Of a stretch of DNA of 64,000 nt, positions 17,444 to 25,493 are shown piece after piece; position 1 is the first letter of the stretch, and each line of letters opens with the position of its first letter. Source of the DNA: Saprospiraceae bacterium (lineage in GTDB: Bacteria > Bacteroidota > Bacteroidia > Chitinophagales > Saprospiraceae); the NCBI GenBank assembly GCA_020848995.1, contig JADLHA010000009.1, positions 20,676 to 84,675 on the forward strand, read 5' to 3'. The position numbers were made by a program, and so were the translations under genes. Below the pieces are notes generated by a model, which searched no databases, was not told the DNA's origin, and saw nothing but the letters and a program-made list of their open reading frames with translations.

Positions 17444-18484
17444 ATGACAGCAAAAGCAAGCTTCATTCTGGCCATTTGCCTGATGGCAACTGGAATCAAG
17501 CTGGGTGCGCAAGGCAACCGGGTCAGTGTAGGTTTCTACAACCTGGAGAATTTGTTTGACATCTACGATGACCCGCAAATTCAGGATGAGGAGTTTACAC
17601 CGGGGGGTGAAAAGAACTGGACTCAGGACAAGTACGAAGACAAACTGAACCGGCTGGCTAAGGTGATCAGGGCGTTGGACCTCGAGCTCCACGACAGTCC
17701 GTTGGCCGTATTGGGGGTATGCGAGATCGAAAACCGGAAGGTCCTGGAGGATCTCGTGCGCCACCCTGCATTGCGTCACAGGGCATTTAAGATTGCCCAC
17801 CTTGACAGCCGCGACTTACGGGGAATTGACGTAGCCTTAGTTTACGACCCGATCCATTTTCATTTGCTTTCTTACACGAGCCATGCAGTAGATCTGCCTT
17901 CGGTGCATGGCGCCAAGCGCATCACCCGTGACGTTTTCCTGGTAAAAGGCATGCTGGGAAAGCAACGCCTGTTTGTGACCGTAAACCACTGGCCGTCGCG
18001 ACGAGGGGGTGAACACTCGACGGTTCCCTCCAGAAGAGCAGCTGCAGAGGTTAACCGCAGACTGGCAGATTCAATCCGCGGCATAGACCCTGATGCCCTG
18101 TTCATCGTCATGGGTGACCTCAACGACAATCCGGTTGATGCTTCCTTAAGGGAGGGGCTTTGCAGTTTTTTCCGGGTGCACGAAGCGTCTGACCCCTGTT
18201 TTTTCAATCCCTTTTACGCCAATTTTGAAAAAGGGCTGGGATCCATGGCCTTTGAAGACAGTTGGGGGCTGTTTGACCAGATCCTGCTTTCATCAAACCT
18301 CGTCAAACCTGTTCATGACCGACGATGGGGTTACGAAGATCACGGAATCTTCCGTAAACCCTTTATGATGGAAACTCAGGGCAGATATCGCAATTACCCC
18401 AAGCGCAGCTTTTCCGGCAATGTGTACAACCGGGGTTACAGCGATCACTTCCCCGTTTACTGCAAGCTCAAACAGGGGCCCTAA
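17444..18484 (+). CDS. Secreted endonuclease/exonuclease/phosphatase-family enzyme
   Basis: A 346-residue metal-dependent phosphodiesterase-fold enzyme with a signal peptide (about 1-23, ending LGAQG). Catalytic signatures of the DNase I-like fold: FYNLENLFD (about 30-38), GVCEIENR with the metal-binding Glu (about 94-101), VTVNHWPSRRGG with the His (about 180-191), MGDLNDNP (about 222-229) and the terminal GYSDHFPVY. The NHWPSR and GDLNDNP forms are typical of Bacteroidota extracellular members. The start at 17444 is taken because it gives a proper signal peptide. It is divergent from the TonB receptor operon (68 bp between start codons). The helicase gene downstream overlaps its stop codon by 1 nt. 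Confidence 0.9.
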   Translation: MTAKASFILAICLMATGIKLGAQGNRVSVGFYNLENLFDIYDDPQIQDEEFTPGGEKNWTQDKYEDKLNRLAKVIRALDLELHDSPLAVLGVCEIENRKVLEDLVRHPALRHRAFKIAHLDSRDLRGIDVALVYDPIHFHLLSYTSHAVDLPSVHGAKRITRDVFLVKGMLGKQRLFVTVNHWPSRRGGEHSTVPSRRAAAEVNRRLADSIRGIDPDALFIVMGDLNDNPVDASLREGLCSFFRVHEASDPCFFNPFYANFEKGLGSMAFEDSWGLFDQILLSSNLVKPVHDRRWGYEDHGIFRKPFMMETQGRYRNYPKRSFSGNVYNRGYSDHFPVYCKLKQGP

Positions 18485-19788
18485 TGGATGCACCCGGTTA
18501 CCGGCTGGAAGCGGAGCACCACTATGTCCTCGAATGCCTGAAGCAAAACCGCGGGAATTACTTTCTCACTGGGAAAGCGGGTTGTGGCAAATCCACCTTG
18601 CTTCAGGTTTTCCGCAATTTAACGGATGCGAAAGTCATTTACCTTGCGCCAACGGGCATTGCCGCAATTCAGATCAAGGGCCAGACCATTCACAGTTTTT
18701 TCCGGCTGCCTTCCCATTTTATCCGGGAGCGCGATTACCGCATGGTCAGCAAAAGCCTGTTGAAAGGACTTCGGTGGATCGTCATCGATGAAATATCGAT
18801 GGTTCGTGCTGATTTGATGGATCACATCGATGCCATTTTGAGGGCCAGCCTGCGTTCGAGCGAACCCTTTGGCGGTGTTCCGATGTTTTGGGTTGGCGAT
18901 CTGTATCAACTGCCTCCCGTGGTTTCCACTCCAGAAGAGCGGCAGTTTTTTTCCTCTCAGTACGAAAGCCCGTACTTTTTTTCTTCGCGGGTTTTTTCCC
19001 GGTTGAAGTCGTTTGAAATGATCGAGCTAAGCCATGTATTCCGGCAGAGCGACCCTTATTTCTTAAAGCTGCTCAACAAAATCCGGAGCAACGAATTGGA
19101 TGAGGACGAGCTTGCCGATATCAATGAACGCTGTCTGAACGGAAGCATCGCGTCAGCACAGGGGGATGGTGAAGCCGAGCATTTCCGGATCACCTTGTGC
19201 ACAACCAATGCGAGGGCCAGCCGGATCAACCTCGACCAGCTCGCCCGTTTGCCGGGAAATGCCGTGGCCTACCAGGCGAAAGTTACCGGAAAATTGGCGT
19301 CTTCGCACTTTCCGGCTGATGAGGTGCTGCTCGTTAAACCGGGTGCCCAGGTCATGCTATTGCGGAATGACTCTGAGGGCAGGTACGTTAATGGCAGCCT
19401 GGCAACGGTGGTTCAGCTGGAAGAGAACGCCATCGGGGTGAAGCTCGAGGGCGATGATGCTGTGCTGGAACTGGAGCGGGAAAGCTGGGAGCTCATACGT
19501 TATATGCCAGGCTCTGCGAGTGAACAGGGTCTGCAAATGGAAGTAACGGGCCGTTTCCGGCAGTTTCCCATAAAGCTTGCGTGGGCCGTCACGATCCACA
19601 AAAGCCAGGGAAAAACATTTGACCGGGTGACAATCGATATGGGGTCCGGGGCCTTTGAGTGCGGACAGGCCTACGTTGCCCTGAGCCGTTGCACCCGGAT
19701 TGAAGGCATACGCCTTTTGCGCCCCCTGAGGGCCGGAGATCTCAGAACGGACGACCGCATCGTCGATTTTATGAGAAGGTACAGTTGA
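18484..19788 (+). CDS. Pif1/RecD-like superfamily 1 DNA helicase
   Basis: A 434-residue ATP-dependent 5'-3' DNA helicase of the Pif1 branch. Walker A FLTGKAGCGKST (about 27-38), motif Ia APTGIAAIQIKG, motif II IVIDEISMV (about 99-107), motif III VGDLYQLPPV (about 138-147), and C-terminal motifs VTIHKSQGKTFDRV and YVALSRCT (about 370-410). The enzymes resolve G-quadruplexes and stalled forks. Start and stop of the previous gene share one base (TAATG), so it is translationally coupled to the secreted nuclease even though it acts in the cytosol; the pairing may be incidental. Confidence 0.92.
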   Translation: MDAPGYRLEAEHHYVLECLKQNRGNYFLTGKAGCGKSTLLQVFRNLTDAKVIYLAPTGIAAIQIKGQTIHSFFRLPSHFIRERDYRMVSKSLLKGLRWIVIDEISMVRADLMDHIDAILRASLRSSEPFGGVPMFWVGDLYQLPPVVSTPEERQFFSSQYESPYFFSSRVFSRLKSFEMIELSHVFRQSDPYFLKLLNKIRSNELDEDELADINERCLNGSIASAQGDGEAEHFRITLCTTNARASRINLDQLARLPGNAVAYQAKVTGKLASSHFPADEVLLVKPGAQVMLLRNDSEGRYVNGSLATVVQLEENAIGVKLEGDDAVLELERESWELIRYMPGSASEQGLQMEVTGRFRQFPIKLAWAVTIHKSQGKTFDRVTIDMGSGAFECGQAYVALSRCTRIEGIRLLRPLRAGDLRTDDRIVDFMRRYS

Positions 19789-20310
19789 CATTGACCCGGC
19801 GAAAACCGGCCAGTTTCATAATTTTACCAGAAATGAAGCTTGTATGTCCACTCATCACAGAAAAACCAAGACGGTCGGCCGCGCCGCGGAAAGGAAGTTT
19901 TTTTACATTTTGATTGGCGTTGCCATCGCACTCATGGCCCTGATGTATTTTATGTTTAAAGCAACGTCCTGAACTTTGCGTCAAGCTGCCAGGTGGTGAT
20001 GCAACGCACATCACAGGTGATGGCTGGAGGCATTTCCGCCAGTAACACGGAAACTGGTTCACGCAAACCGCCAGATGCTTTAGCCTCGCAGCCCCCCCCT
20101 TATGTCGATAAACATGGCCTTCGCCGTTCCCCAAGAGAATCCTGGCCAAAACCGCTTTTTTATGCCGGCGTGCCCCTTTATATTTGGCGATCCAATTGCC
20201 ATGCAGGCAGCATCCTCAATGATCGCAATACCCGGCATTTCCGCATTATACATTGCGGATGGCCTCTTCGAAAGCCTGGAAATTTTCAGTGCACTCCCTA
20301 ATCCCTGACC
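19789..20310. other. 522-bp region with one tiny membrane ORF and otherwise no clear gene
   Basis: Apart from the 42-residue ORF at 19844, nothing convincing is present. Three mutually overlapping ORFs (19993-20301 plus, 20102-20308 plus, 20080-20325 minus) compete for the same DNA and none resembles a known family. Confidence 0.5.
19844..19972 (+). CDS. 42-residue single-pass membrane peptide
   Basis: A basic N-terminus (MSTHHRKTKTVGRAAERK, about 1-18) followed by one transmembrane helix (FFYILIGVAIALMALMYFMF, about 19-38), with a stop at 19970-19972. The positive-inside layout and a clean helix suggest a real small protein. It lies 55 bp after the helicase gene in the same direction. Too short for family assignment; the function is unknown. 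Confidence 0.5.
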   Translation: MSTHHRKTKTVGRAAERKFFYILIGVAIALMALMYFMFKATS

Positions 20311-21027
20311 ATGCATCCCCATCATGTCATCCCCTTGTTGTCGAAGGAATGGTATCTCGGTATGATCCTGAGCCTGAGTTTCTTCGCCCTGCTGATTTTA
20401 ATCGGGCGCTATGCCCTCAAAAGGGGCTTTGAACTCAAATACCGCTACTTCATTGCAGGAATATTTATCATTCGGGAAATTTACCTGATCGCCTATACCA
20501 TCCAGAAGGGCTTGTTTACCATTCAGGATTCACTACCCCTGCATTTATGCGGGATCTCCTACATCAGTCTGGTCATCTTCCTGCTCTACCCCAACTTCTT
20601 TCTGTTTGAATTTCTGTTGTTGCTCAGTTTTGCGGGAGCGGTTCAAAGCCTGATCACTCCGGAACTCACGCACGGATATTCGACTTACTTTCTCGTCGAT
20701 TACTATTTCAGCCACGCCAGCATCATCTTTGCTCCTATGTATGCCTTGTTTGTTTTCAACATGCGTCCCCGTAAATATGCCTGGCTACGGGTATGGATTT
20801 TTGGGAACTTTGTACTCGGCATTGTCTATTTAATCAACCTGGCACTTGGGTCGAACTACATCTACCTGATGCGGGCACCTAAAGTAGACAATCCTCTGAT
20901 CCTGCATCCCTACCCCATGCACCTGGTCGGATTTGAGGTGTTTGGGTTCTTACACATTGTGCTCATCTATTGGGTGACGACGAGGTGGTTGCCCAAAACA
21001 AAATTGTCCCTGTACAAAGTCAACTGA
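20311..21027 (+). CDS. YwaF/TIGR02206-like integral membrane protein
   Basis: A 238-residue protein with about seven membrane helices. It has the family-like motif DSLPLHLCGISYI (about 73-85) after the second or third helix, SLITPELTHGY (about 109-119) and a conserved polar HPYPMHLVGFE stretch near 206. These features match the TIGR02206 family (B. subtilis YwaF), whose function is not established. The stop codon is 2 bp before the purB start, so the two are probably co-transcribed. Confidence 0.8.
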   Translation: MHPHHVIPLLSKEWYLGMILSLSFFALLILIGRYALKRGFELKYRYFIAGIFIIREIYLIAYTIQKGLFTIQDSLPLHLCGISYISLVIFLLYPNFFLFEFLLLLSFAGAVQSLITPELTHGYSTYFLVDYYFSHASIIFAPMYALFVFNMRPRKYAWLRVWIFGNFVLGIVYLINLALGSNYIYLMRAPKVDNPLILHPYPMHLVGFEVFGFLHIVLIYWVTTRWLPKTKLSLYKVN

Positions 21028-21029
21028 AC

Positions 21030-22367
21030 ATGCTGCACGCAATTTCTCCTCTGGACGGACGATACGAAAAGGCGCTTCAACCGCTGCAGCGCTATTTTTC
21101 GGAATTTGCCCTCATCCGCTACCGCCTGTCCATAGAACTCGCTTATTTGTCGGAGTTGATCCGGACCGGAGTGATCGCCCACGGAAAGCCAGGCGAAATT
21201 GCTGACGTTTTCAAGCGCATTGCCGATCGTTACGACGGTGCCGTAGCACAGGAAATTAAATCCATCGAGGCAAAAACCAATCACGACGTTAAAGCCCTCG
21301 AATACTATCTCAGGGACTGTTTAATGAAAGAAGGGATCGGCGAGCTCGCGGAGTTCGTCCATTTTGCCCTCACTTCACAAGATATCAACAACACGGCAGT
21401 TCCCATGCTTTTGCGCGACTTTACCGAACAGGAACTGGTACCTGGGCTGGAGAACCTCCAAAACAAACTGGAATCAGATGCAAAGACTTGGTGGCATGTG
21501 GCCATGCTGGCGCGTACACACGGCCAACCGGCCAGTCCAACCACCATGGGCAAAGAACTCAAGGTTTTTGCCGAACGCCTGTCCCTTCAAATTGCAGAGC
21601 TGAAACGCCTGCATTTCAGCGGAAAGTTTGGCGGTGCTACGGGAAATTTCAACGCACATTGTGCCGCTTACCCTTCTGTGGACTGGCCTGCATGGGCGGA
21701 TGCCTTTTTAAGCAATCAACTCGGTTTGAAAAGGCAACAGCACACCACCCAGATCGCGCATTATGACGAAATCGCCGGCTGGTGCCATCTACTCGTTCGC
21801 GTGAGCACAATCCTCCTGGACCTTTGCAGGGACCTGTGGACCTACATATCGATGGAATATTTCGCACAGCGCACTTTGCCAGGAGAAGTGGGCTCGTCGA
21901 CCATGCCACACAAAGTAAATCCCATAGATTTTGAGAATGCAGAGGGGAATCTCGGCATGTGCATTGCCGTCGCCGAACACCTTGCCAGGAAACTACCCGT
22001 TTCCCGGTTGCAGCGCGACCTCAGCGACAGCACCGCATTGCGCAACATTGGTGTACCTGCCGCCCACCTTCACCTTGCAATAAAGTCGATTGAAAAAGGT
22101 CTTGGCAAACTATTGCTGAATCAACAGGTCATCGAGGGCGAATTGCGCGACCAATGGATCCTCCTGGCGGAACCCATCCAAACCATACTGCGCCGCGAAG
22201 GCTATCCCGACCCCTACGAGTTGCTCAAAAGGCTCACGAGAGGCAAAGCTGCCCTCGACCAGGAAAGTCTGCATGCTTTTATCCGCGAACTCGACGTTTC
22301 CGATCAGGTAAAACAGGAACTACTGGCTCTGAGACCCGACAACTACCTGGGTGTGTTGAAGGATTAG
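21030..22367 (+). CDS. purB: Adenylosuccinate lyase
   Basis: A 445-residue lyase acting twice in purine synthesis (SAICAR to AICAR, and adenylosuccinate to AMP). It begins MLHAISPLDGRYEKAL, the N-terminus of E. coli-type PurB. Further marks are TNHDVKALEYYL (about 87-98), the LTSQDINNTA segment (about 118-127), ARTHGQPASPTTMGKE with the catalytic His (about 163-178) and the flexible signature loop GEVGSSTMPHKVNPIDFEN (about 287-305). The start at 21030 fits the family; the longer ORF runs into the preceding gene. purM is the converging neighbour across a 200-bp gap. Confidence 0.95.
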   Translation: MLHAISPLDGRYEKALQPLQRYFSEFALIRYRLSIELAYLSELIRTGVIAHGKPGEIADVFKRIADRYDGAVAQEIKSIEAKTNHDVKALEYYLRDCLMKEGIGELAEFVHFALTSQDINNTAVPMLLRDFTEQELVPGLENLQNKLESDAKTWWHVAMLARTHGQPASPTTMGKELKVFAERLSLQIAELKRLHFSGKFGGATGNFNAHCAAYPSVDWPAWADAFLSNQLGLKRQQHTTQIAHYDEIAGWCHLLVRVSTILLDLCRDLWTYISMEYFAQRTLPGEVGSSTMPHKVNPIDFENAEGNLGMCIAVAEHLARKLPVSRLQRDLSDSTALRNIGVPAAHLHLAIKSIEKGLGKLLLNQQVIEGELRDQWILLAEPIQTILRREGYPDPYELLKRLTRGKAALDQESLHAFIRELDVSDQVKQELLALRPDNYLGVLKD

Positions 22368-22502
22368 CATCCTGTTCGGTCACCCGAAAAAGTGCATTCC
22401 CGCAAGAACGACGCGTGACATCGGTCCTACGCGTATTTTGAGGAATAACCTTCCGCAAGGATCGCAACTGGAAGCTCAACAGGAGATAAAGCCCATTCGT
22501 GT

Positions 22503-22526
22503 AAAAAAACCAGTGAACGGACTGGT
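22503..22526 (-). terminator. Rho-independent terminator for the purM operon
   Basis: Arms ACCAGT (22509-22514) and ACTGGT (22521-22526), followed on the minus strand by a run of seven T. It lies 38 bp downstream of the anti-sigma-like gene. Confidence 0.75.
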
Positions 22527-22563
22527 CCGCGTGGCGATCGGACACAGTTGGCCTTCGGGATGT

Positions 22564-22863
22564 TCAGGATTTGAGCAGGCGAAACAGAGCCAACAGCAAA
22601 ATGGCAAGCAGGATCAACACAGCAGCCAGCCAGTAGCTCGTGCCACGGGGCTGTGAATCCTTTTCAACTGCAGCATCTGGTTCCCCTCGGTTGGAAGCGC
22701 CGTTTCCCTCCGGGTGGTAATTCCGCATGCGCTCCCACAACTTCCGGACCTCCGGATCGTGCTCAATCAGCGACTCAACATACGAACGTTCGCTTTCCGA
22801 ACAATTGCCGTTCAGATATTTCCAAACCAACTCTTTGTCTGGTTCGTATGCCATAAGTGTCAT
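22564..22863 (-). CDS. Small anti-sigma-like single-pass membrane protein
   Basis: A 99-residue protein: an acidic N-terminal cytosolic part (ELVWKYLNGNCSESERSYVE, about 10-29) resembling the start of FecR/anti-sigma proteins, a polar linker and a C-terminal membrane helix (WLAAVLILLAILLLALFRLL, about 77-96). No sigma factor gene is adjacent, and only one Cys is present, so it is not a zinc-binding anti-sigma. Its ATG (22863) lies 1 nt after the purM stop, indicating coupling to purM. An alternative start is the ATG three codons later. Function unproven. Confidence 0.7.
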   Translation of the reverse strand: MTLMAYEPDKELVWKYLNGNCSESERSYVESLIEHDPEVRKLWERMRNYHPEGNGASNRGEPDAAVEKDSQPRGTSYWLAAVLILLAILLLALFRLLKS

Positions 22864-22864
22864 T

Positions 22865-24031
22865 TTAATATTCGAACTCACCAAGACCGGAACGAACGAT
22901 CACTTTGGGTACAGCGGATTCCTCGACGTATCCGATGCGTTTCGCCTCCAGTGAAAATCGTGCCGCCATCTCACAAATGCCCTCTACAGCGCAATCGTCT
23001 ACGTACATTTCCATGCGGTGCCCCATGTTGTAGACCTGGTAGAGTTCCCTGGGACTGCACAGCGAATGACGGATCAGCATTTGAAATACCGGTGGAGGGT
23101 CAAAAAGAGCATCTTTGACCACTGCAACGTTGCCAATGAATTTGAGCACTTTGGTTTGTCCACCACCCGTGCAATGGATGATGCCGTGAATGTATTTCCT
23201 GTAAGAACCCAGCAATTCCTGAAGCACCGGCAAGTAGGTTCTCGTCGGCGATAGCAACAATTGCCCCACAGTCAAGCCATACGGTGCTGTTTCCACGGTG
23301 TCTGACAAAGCGAATGGACCGGTGTACACTTGATCTTTTGAAGTTTGAGGGGCGTAACTTTCCTCGATCCTTGCATATTGTTTGCCCAGTAAATCGTGGC
23401 GGGCCGCAGTGAGTCCGTTGGAACCGATGCCGCTGTTGTAAGCGTTTTCATAAGCAGTCTTTCCGGCAGAGGCAAAACCTACGACCGCATTGCCGGGTTT
23501 GATGGCGTTGACCAACAGATCCGATTTTGGCATCCGCGCAAATGCCGTAATGCCAACGTCGACTGAGCGGACGATGTCGCCGACATCGGCCGTTTCCCCT
23601 CCACCTGCGTGAATCCGGATCCCGGAGTTCCTCATGCTTTCAATAAAGGCCGCATTGCCTTCGATGATCGCTTCGACCACTTCTCCAGGAATGAGGTGCC
23701 TGTTGCGTCCAATCGTCGAAGAAACGACAATGTCACGGGTACAACCCACACAAGCCAGGTCGTCGAGGTTCATGACCAGGGCATCCTGGGCAATGTTTCT
23801 CCAAACGCCGACATCGCCCGTTTCGCGCCAATAGAGATAAGCCAGGCTCGTCTTGGTACCGGCGGTATCCGCATGGATCAAATTAACCCAATCGTCGTCT
23901 CCAGCCACCCAATCGGGGAGTACTTTGCAAAATGCCCTGGGATAAAGTCCCTGATCCAAATTCCTTATAGCCCGGTGTACATCTTCTTTGTCTGCCGATA
24001 CACCCAGTGCCTTATAGCGCTCCGTGCTCAT
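22865..24031 (-). CDS. purM: Phosphoribosylformylglycinamidine cyclo-ligase (AIR synthase)
   Basis: A 388-residue PurM of the longer type seen in Bacteroidota (E. coli PurM is about 345). It closes formylglycinamidine ribonucleotide to AIR with ATP. Marks are VNLIHADTAGTKTSLAY (about 49-65) carrying the ATP/substrate loop, MNLDDLACVG (about 87-96) with the metal-binding acidic residues, IHAGGGETADVGDIVR (about 140-155), and YNMGHRMEMYV near 335. It is followed directly by the small anti-sigma-like gene. A -7 box only 6 nt upstream of the ATG predicts a leaderless transcript. Confidence 0.93.
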   Translation of the reverse strand: MSTERYKALGVSADKEDVHRAIRNLDQGLYPRAFCKVLPDWVAGDDDWVNLIHADTAGTKTSLAYLYWRETGDVGVWRNIAQDALVMNLDDLACVGCTRDIVVSSTIGRNRHLIPGEVVEAIIEGNAAFIESMRNSGIRIHAGGGETADVGDIVRSVDVGITAFARMPKSDLLVNAIKPGNAVVGFASAGKTAYENAYNSGIGSNGLTAARHDLLGKQYARIEESYAPQTSKDQVYTGPFALSDTVETAPYGLTVGQLLLSPTRTYLPVLQELLGSYRKYIHGIIHCTGGGQTKVLKFIGNVAVVKDALFDPPPVFQMLIRHSLCSPRELYQVYNMGHRMEMYVDDCAVEGICEMAARFSLEAKRIGYVEESAVPKVIVRSGLGEFEY

Positions 24032-24036
24032 TGGCG

Positions 24037-24044
24037 CAAAGTTA
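24037..24044 (-). promoter_or_regulatory. Bacteroidota -7 box TAACTTTG upstream of purM
   Basis: An exact TAnnTTTG match ending 6 nt before the purM ATG at 24031. Transcription should begin at about the A of the start codon. Confidence 0.6.
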
Positions 24045-24130
24045 GCACATTTTGGACCGGTGCTCGTTCTGCATCAGCCCGGCAAAATGCCCTAAACAAT
24101 TTGACATTTGCCTGACCCCAACAGGAAATT

Positions 24131-24146
24131 TGGCATGTAAATTGCG
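24131..24146 (+). promoter_or_regulatory. Sigma-54 promoter (TGGCATG-N4-TTGCG)
   Basis: TGGCATG at 24131-24137, TAAA spacer, TTGCG at 24142-24146. The invariant GG (24132-24133) and GC (24144-24145) are separated by exactly 10 nt, as RpoN requires. The predicted start is about 24157. It reads away from purM into a region with no protein gene before a terminator. Confidence 0.65.
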
Positions 24147-24156
24147 GCTTCCATAG

Positions 24157-24241
24157 AGGAACAATACCGATTGCTCAACTGTTAAAACCAATTTGAAAAT
24201 GGTCCCCGGGCGGAATGGCTCCTGCCGGGGACATTTTATTT
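24157..24241 (+). ncRNA. Candidate sigma-54-dependent small RNA, about 85 nt
   Basis: A predicted transcript from the sigma-54 promoter to a GC-rich hairpin with a T-rich tail. It contains no plausible ORF with a family match. It lies in the 276-bp gap between divergently placed purM and convergently placed aroA(Q), so it has no downstream gene on its strand. Sigma-54 dependence would tie it to nitrogen status or another activator-controlled signal (inference). Confidence 0.5.
24202..24241 (+). terminator. Rho-independent terminator of the sigma-54 transcript
   Basis: Arms GTCCCCGG (24202-24209) and CCGGGGAC (24225-24232), perfect 8 bp, followed by ATTTTATTT. Read on the other strand it might also help end the aroA(Q) transcript, although it lies beyond that gene's start-proximal side only by context. 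Confidence 0.75.
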
Positions 24242-24307
24242 ACATGCGCTTCCCGCAATGCCCGGGTTTAGCCAGGCAATGCATTTTATAAATAAAAGAC
24301 GAGGAAA

Positions 24308-25387
24308 TCAATCCCCCTTATCCGCCACATTCATCTGTTTACTTTGACGCTGAATGGATTCGATGTGTATGGCTTCGATGAGTGAAAAGATAAACTCCTC
24401 GCTCAACACCAGTTCCCTGCCATCTTCCAACAAGCGCTGAACGATTTCTTCCCAACGGGGTGGCTGAAAGATGGAGACACCAAATTTCTTTTTAACGCGA
24501 CCTATTTGCTCGGCGAGCTCCATGCGGTGTGAAATCAATCGCAGGATTTCTGAATCGACCTGGTCGATGCCAACCCTGATCTTTTCAACCGCAGTGTTAA
24601 ACTCACAATCTTCTGAAGACGCCCTGCGCTCGACCAACTGCGACAGGATTTGATCGCGAAAATAAGCTGGGGTGACCTGTTGATCTGCATCGCTTCTGGC
24701 CTGCGTGGGGTCGGGATGCAATTCGGCCATGAGTCCGTCAAAATTGAGGTCATAAGCGATCTGCGCAATTTCGAGCAAATATTCCGGTCTCCCTCCAATG
24801 TGCGAGATGTCAGCGATCATTTGAAGATCTGGCAACCTTCGCTTTAATTCGATGGGAATCTGCCAGCGCGGCACATTGCGATACACGGCATTCCCATAAA
24901 AGCTGAACCCCCTGTGAATGGCGGCTACGTGTTCAATGCCTGCCCGCAGCACCCGTTCGATGGCTCCCTGCCATAGATGCACGTCGGGGTTGATGGGATT
25001 TTTGACCATAACCGGGATGTCAACACCCGACAAGGCCTCGGCAATTTCGCCAACGTAAAACGGGTTAACCGAAGTCCGGGCTCCGATCCATACCGCATCG
25101 AATCCTGCTTTGAGCACCGCTTCCACATGTCGGGCATTGGCTACTTCAGTACAAATTTTAAGGCCAAATTCGCGCTGAATCTGCTGCATCCAGGGAATTG
25201 CGCGCTCCCCCATCCCTTCGAAATGGCCTGGGCGCGTACGCGGTTTCCATAAACCTGCGCGGATGAAATCAGGACGCATTTCACGGATTTCAAGGGCTAC
25301 CTGGCGCATTTGCGCTTCCGATTCAGCGCTGCAGGGGCCCAGGATCAATGCCTTTACACCCGGTTTACACTCGATGGCTGCCTTCAT
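24308..25387 (-). CDS. Bifunctional DAHP synthase / chorismate mutase
   Basis: A 359-residue fusion. Residues about 1-255 are the KDSA-like (type I-beta) DAHP synthase, the first shikimate step from PEP and erythrose-4-phosphate: LILGPCSAES (about 14-23), AGLWKPRTRPGHFEG (about 43-57), VMVKNPINPD (about 128-137), SHIGGRPEY and MAELHPDPTQARSDADQQ (about 214-231). Residues about 262-350 are an AroQ-type chorismate mutase (VDSEILRLISHRMELAEQIG, about 278-297). The mutase probably serves as the feedback sensor for Phe/Tyr, as in similar fusions. The start at 25387 (MKAAIECKPG) is taken because the longer ORF passes through the promoter. Confidence 0.93.
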   Translation of the reverse strand: MKAAIECKPGVKALILGPCSAESEAQMRQVALEIREMRPDFIRAGLWKPRTRPGHFEGMGERAIPWMQQIQREFGLKICTEVANARHVEAVLKAGFDAVWIGARTSVNPFYVGEIAEALSGVDIPVMVKNPINPDVHLWQGAIERVLRAGIEHVAAIHRGFSFYGNAVYRNVPRWQIPIELKRRLPDLQMIADISHIGGRPEYLLEIAQIAYDLNFDGLMAELHPDPTQARSDADQQVTPAYFRDQILSQLVERRASSEDCEFNTAVEKIRVGIDQVDSEILRLISHRMELAEQIGRVKKKFGVSIFQPPRWEEIVQRLLEDGRELVLSEEFIFSLIEAIHIESIQRQSKQMNVADKGD

Positions 25388-25421
25388 TTCAGGGTCTTCC
25401 CGATATTTAACATTCCAACAA

Positions 25422-25429
25422 CAAAAGTA
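25422..25429 (-). promoter_or_regulatory. Bacteroidota -7 box TACTTTTG upstream of DAHP synthase
   Basis: An exact TAnnTTTG match on the minus strand. Predicted start is about 25415, leaving a leader of about 28 nt before the ATG at 25387. Confidence 0.55.
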
Positions 25430-25493
25430 GTGGCAAATTGCTGCGTCACCGGGGCGAAACTTTACATCTTTGCGAGCGAACACAAGGCTTTTT

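Noticed and set aside
19993..20325. Three overlapping ORFs on both strands (19993-20301, 20102-20308, 20080-20325)
   Set aside because: They exclude one another and none resembles a protein family. I also checked for tmRNA- or RNase P-like landmarks and saw none.
25470..25493. TTG at 25470 as start of the PIG-L protein
   Set aside because: It falls within a promoter-like TTTG region, and the ATG at 25494 starts a standard signal peptide.
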